This document shows positions 5,896-8,757 of a DNA stretch of 8,757 bases, piece after piece. The first letter of the stretch is position 1. Each line of letters opens with the position of its first letter. Source of the stretch: Pseudomonadota bacterium (GTDB lineage: Bacteria > Pseudomonadota > Gammaproteobacteria > Burkholderiales > Burkholderiaceae_D); NCBI GenBank assembly GCA_023416415.1, contig JAEZHR010000366.1, positions 1 to 8,757 of the forward strand. The letters run 5' to 3'. The notes under the pieces were generated by a model, which saw nothing but the letters and a program-made list of their open reading frames with translations, did no database searches and was not told the origin of the DNA. The position numbers were made by a program, and so were the translations under genes.

Positions 5896-8592
5896 ATGTC
5901 CGCCCAGCTTGATCACCTGTTGGCGCAGGCCGCCAACGATCCCGACGTAACGGAAACCCAGGAGTGGCTAGATGCGCTTGAAGCAGTGATCGATACGGAA
6001 GGCCCGGAGCGCGCGCACTATCTGATGGAGCGCATGGCCGACCTGGCGCGCCGCCGCGGCGCCCACATTCCGTTTTCCGCCAATACCGCCTACGTCAACA
6101 CGATTCCGACCCACCTCGAAGAGCATTGCCCTGGCAATCTCGAGTATGAAGAGCGGCTGCGGTCCTGGATGCGCTGGAACGCGATGGCGATGGTGGTCAA
6201 GACCAACCGCGCCGATGGCGACCTCGGTGGTCACATTTCGTCCTTCGCCTCGCTGGCCAACATGCTGGGCATTGGCTTCAATCATTTCTGGCACGCCCCG
6301 ACCGAAGATCACGGTGGCGACCTGCTCTATATCCAGGGCCACTCGTCGCCCGGCATCTACGCCCGCGCATTCCTCGAAGGCCGTCTTTCCGAAGAGCAGC
6401 TCCTGAACTTCCGCCGCGAAGTCGACGGCAAGGGATTGTCTTCCTACCCCCACCCGAAGCTGATGCCTGATTTCTGGCAGTTCCCGACGGTGTCGATGGG
6501 CCTGGGGCCGTTGATGGCGATCTATCAGGCACGCTTCCTGAAATATCTGCAGGCGCGCGGCATTGCCAAGACTGACAACCGCAAGGTCTGGGCCTTCCTC
6601 GGCGACGGCGAAATGGACGAGCCGGAATCGATGGGCGCCATCGGCGTAGCCGGTCGCGAGCACCTCGACAACCTCGTGTTCGTCGTCAACTGCAACCTGC
6701 AGCGGCTGGACGGCCCGGGGCGCGGCAACGGCAAGATCATCCAGGAACTTGAAGGCGAATTCCGCGGTGCCGGCTGGAACGTGGTCAAGGTCATCTGGGG
6801 CAGCTACTGGGACGAACTGCTCTCGCGCGACAAGGAAGGCATCCTGATGCGCGTGATGATGGAAACCGTCGACGGCGAGTACCAGAACTACAAGGCCAAG
6901 GATGGCGCTTACGTGCGCAAGCACTTCTTCGGCAAGCATCCGAAGCTGCTGGAGATGGTCTCGAAGATGTCGGACGACGACATCTGGCGCCTGAACCGCG
7001 GCGGACATGATCCGCACAAGATCTACGCCGCGTTCAAGCAGGCACAGGAACACAAGGGTCAGCCGACCGTGCTGCTGGTCAAGACCATCAAGGGCTTCGG
7101 CATGGGCAAGTCGGGCGAGGCACGCAATACCGCGCACCAGACCAAGAAGCTCGACGATCAGGCCGTGCGCGAGATGCGCGACCGCTTCAACATCCCGATT
7201 CCGGACGACAAGCTGGCCGAGATTCCCTTCTTCAAGCCTTCCGACGATGCGCCGGAAATGAAGTATCTGCACGAGCGGCGCAAGGCACTCGGCGGCTACC
7301 TCCCGCAGCGCCGCGTGAAGGCGGACGAACACCTGCCGGTGCCGGATCTGTCTGCGTTCCAAGCCGTGCTCGACCCGACTGCGGAAGGACGCGAGATTTC
7401 GACCACCCAGGCCTACGTGCGCATCATCACCGCATTGCTGCGTGACAAGAACCTGGGCCAGCGCGTGGTGCCGATCCTGGTTGACGAAGCGCGTACCTTC
7501 GGCATGGAAGGGCTGTTCCGCCAGATCGGCATCTTCAACCAGCAGGGTCAGCTGTATGAACCGGTCGATCGCGACCAGGTGATGTACTACCGTGAAGACA
7601 AGGCCGGCCAGATTCTGCAGGAAGGCATCAACGAAGCCGGCGCGATGGCGTCGTGGATTGCGGCAGCGACCTCGTATTCGGTCAGCAACCGCGTGATGAT
7701 CCCGTTCTTCATTTATTACTCGATGTTCGGCTTCCAGCGATTCGGCGATCTGGCCTGGGCCGCCGGCGACAGCCGCGCGCGCGGGTTCCTGCTGGGTGGC
7801 ACGGCGGGGCGCACCACGCTGAACGGTGAAGGCCTGCAGCACGAGGACGGTCACAGCCACATCATTGCCGCGACCATCCCGAACTGCATTCCTTACGATC
7901 CGACCTTCGCCCATGAGGTCGCCGTCATCATTCACGACGGCCTGAAGCGCATGGTCGAGAAGCAGGAGGACGTGTTCTACTACATTACCCTGATGAACGA
8001 GAACTACAGCCATCCTGGCCTCAAGCCGGGTCAGGAGGAGGGCATTCTCAAGGGGATGTATCTGCTGCAGGAAGGTGACAAGAAGGCCAAGAAGCGCGTG
8101 CAGCTGATGGGCTCCGGCACCATCCTGCGCGAAGCGATTTTTGCGGCCGAGCTGCTTCAGAACGACTGGGGCATCGCCGCCGACATCTGGTCCGCCCCGT
8201 CCTTTACGCTGTTGGCGCGCGACGGACAGGATGCCGACCGCTGGAACCTGGTCAACCCGCTCGAGCAGCCGCGTCTGCCGTATGTCACCCAGCAGCTGCA
8301 GGGTACGAGCGGACCGATCGTGGCGACTTCCGACTACATGCGCGCCTTCGCCGAGCAGATCCGCGCCTACATCCCGAAGGGCCGCAACTACAAGGTGCTC
8401 GGTACCGACGGTTTCGGGCGCTCGGACACGCGCGCGAAGCTGCGCGAATTCTTTGAGGTCAATCGCTACTACGTGACTGTGGCGGCACTCAAGGCGCTGG
8501 CAGAAGACGGTACCATCGAGGCATCGGTGGTGGCGGACGCGGTGAAAAAATACGGCATCGATCCGAACAAGCCGAACCCGGTTACGGTGTAA
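5896..8592 (+). CDS. aceE: pyruvate dehydrogenase E1 component, homodimeric type
   Basis: AceE is the thiamine-diphosphate E1 of the pyruvate dehydrogenase complex. It decarboxylates pyruvate and reductively acetylates the lipoyl groups of E2 (AceF), feeding acetyl-CoA to the TCA cycle. The 898-aa product compares with 887 in E. coli, so this is the single-chain alpha2 type of beta/gammaproteobacteria. The ThDP/Mg motif starts at GDGEMDEPES (236-245) and closes with the NCNLQ asparagine at residue 265. The active-site histidines are present: His414 in NTAHQ (E. coli His407) and His649 in GLQHEDGHSH (E. coli His640). The N terminus (MSAQLDHLLAQ) precedes the family segment WLDALEAVI. The start at 5896 was chosen for the AGGAG 7 nt upstream; 5893 is an adjacent alternative. 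The gene is divergent from folD, with its own promoter and a structured leader. The expected aceF partner is not visible within the 165 nt after the stop. Confidence 0.98.
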   Translation: MSAQLDHLLAQAANDPDVTETQEWLDALEAVIDTEGPERAHYLMERMADLARRRGAHIPFSANTAYVNTIPTHLEEHCPGNLEYEERLRSWMRWNAMAMVVKTNRADGDLGGHISSFASLANMLGIGFNHFWHAPTEDHGGDLLYIQGHSSPGIYARAFLEGRLSEEQLLNFRREVDGKGLSSYPHPKLMPDFWQFPTVSMGLGPLMAIYQARFLKYLQARGIAKTDNRKVWAFLGDGEMDEPESMGAIGVAGREHLDNLVFVVNCNLQRLDGPGRGNGKIIQELEGEFRGAGWNVVKVIWGSYWDELLSRDKEGILMRVMMETVDGEYQNYKAKDGAYVRKHFFGKHPKLLEMVSKMSDDDIWRLNRGGHDPHKIYAAFKQAQEHKGQPTVLLVKTIKGFGMGKSGEARNTAHQTKKLDDQAVREMRDRFNIPIPDDKLAEIPFFKPSDDAPEMKYLHERRKALGGYLPQRRVKADEHLPVPDLSAFQAVLDPTAEGREISTTQAYVRIITALLRDKNLGQRVVPILVDEARTFGMEGLFRQIGIFNQQGQLYEPVDRDQVMYYREDKAGQILQEGINEAGAMASWIAAATSYSVSNRVMIPFFIYYSMFGFQRFGDLAWAAGDSRARGFLLGGTAGRTTLNGEGLQHEDGHSHIIAATIPNCIPYDPTFAHEVAVIIHDGLKRMVEKQEDVFYYITLMNENYSHPGLKPGQEEGILKGMYLLQEGDKKAKKRVQLMGSGTILREAIFAAELLQNDWGIAADIWSAPSFTLLARDGQDADRWNLVNPLEQPRLPYVTQQLQGTSGPIVATSDYMRAFAEQIRAYIPKGRNYKVLGTDGFGRSDTRAKLREFFEVNRYYVTVAALKALAEDGTIEASVVADAVKKYGIDPNKPNPVTV

Positions 8593-8652
8593 GTCAAAAC
8601 AATTTCATCCCGCGCTGTTCGGCAAAATGCCCGCCTGTCAGGGGAGGGCCAG

Positions 8653-8696
8653 GGTGGAAGGTTATGCAGGCGCATGCTGGTGCACAACCTTCCACC
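8653..8696 (+). repeat. strong stem-loop downstream of aceE (hairpin 1)
   Basis: GGTGGAAGGTT (8653-8663) and AACCTTCCACC (8686-8696) are perfect 11-bp arms. After one A/C mismatch, a further 4 bp (TGCA at 8665-8668 with TGCA at 8681-8684) extend the stem, leaving a 12-nt loop. It begins 60 nt after the aceE stop. No T-run follows, so it is not a classical intrinsic terminator. It could stabilise the aceE message 3' end, attenuate transcription into the next gene, or be an interspersed repeat copy. Confidence 0.6.
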
Positions 8697-8705
8697 TCCT
8701 ACGCG

Positions 8706-8743
8706 GGCCGTCCCGTTTCAAGCTTTCCTCGGAAGGGGCGGCC
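8706..8743 (+). repeat. GC-rich stem-loop downstream of aceE (hairpin 2)
   Basis: GGCCGTCCC (8706-8714) pairs with GGGGCGGCC (8735-8743) over 9 bp including one G-U wobble. The loop is 20 nt and some inner pairing (TTTC with GGAA) is possible. It begins only 9 nt after hairpin 1 and ends 14 nt before the window edge. An outer pair GTCCCG/CGGGAC (8710-8715 with 8745-8750) is a partly overlapping alternative. It lacks a U-tract. Confidence 0.45.
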
Positions 8744-8757
8744 AGTCGGGACACAAG

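Noticed and set aside
5968..8013. 681-codon open frame on the minus strand opposite aceE
   Set aside because: It is an antisense shadow of the aceE frame in GC-rich DNA. The product shows no family motif and is rich in His, Arg and Val as expected of such shadows, while the plus-strand frame is unmistakably AceE.
8653..8743. Intrinsic terminator after aceE
   Set aside because: The stems are strong but neither is followed by a T-run, so they are listed as structured repeats rather than as terminators.

Overview
The window looks like an ordinary chromosomal segment of a high-GC betaproteobacterium. The homodimeric AceE-type pyruvate dehydrogenase E1, the DadA variant with the 'FANGGQISVSHAEPWA' segment, and the compact folD-prlC gene pair all fit that class. 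A Rhodocyclales member (Azoarcus/Thauera-like) is my best guess, from general familiarity rather than a search. There is no sign of phage, insertion sequence, CRISPR, tRNA or rRNA, and the real genes share one GC-rich codon style.

Left and centre (1-5631, minus strand): six genes run leftward in a compact array. In transcription order they are folD (folate C1 metabolism), prlC/opdA (M3 zinc oligopeptidase), an exported DUF4124-glutaredoxin protein, holC (DNA polymerase III chi subunit), a small uncharacterised helical protein, and dadA (D-amino acid dehydrogenase). The dadA gene is cut by the left edge of the window. folD/prlC overlap by 1 nt (TGATG), prlC/glutaredoxin by 4 nt (ATGA) and holC/small protein by 4 nt (ATGA). 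Only 6 nt separate the glutaredoxin gene from holC. These junctions argue for one transcript with translational coupling. dadA follows after 55 nt and may be partly independent.

Middle (5632-5895): a divergent control region of about 260 bp lies between folD and aceE. It holds a perfect TATAAT -10 facing folD, a good extended -10 promoter facing aceE, three separate inverted repeats (7-1-7, 6-7-6 and a perfect 18-bp palindrome), and a clear AGGAG ribosome binding site for aceE.

Right (5896-8757): aceE is intact (898 aa) and is followed by 165 nt without a gene. This stretch contains two strong consecutive stem-loops without U-tracts. The E2 gene (aceF) that normally follows is not in the window.

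Functionally the genes are housekeeping: carbon entry into the TCA cycle (aceE), one-carbon supply (folD), peptide turnover (prlC), envelope thiol chemistry (glutaredoxin-like), replication (holC) and D-alanine catabolism (dadA). I did not find a convincing previously undescribed system. The parts most worth a second look are the palindromes of the folD-aceE control region, the hairpin pair after aceE, and the small unknown gene between holC and dadA.
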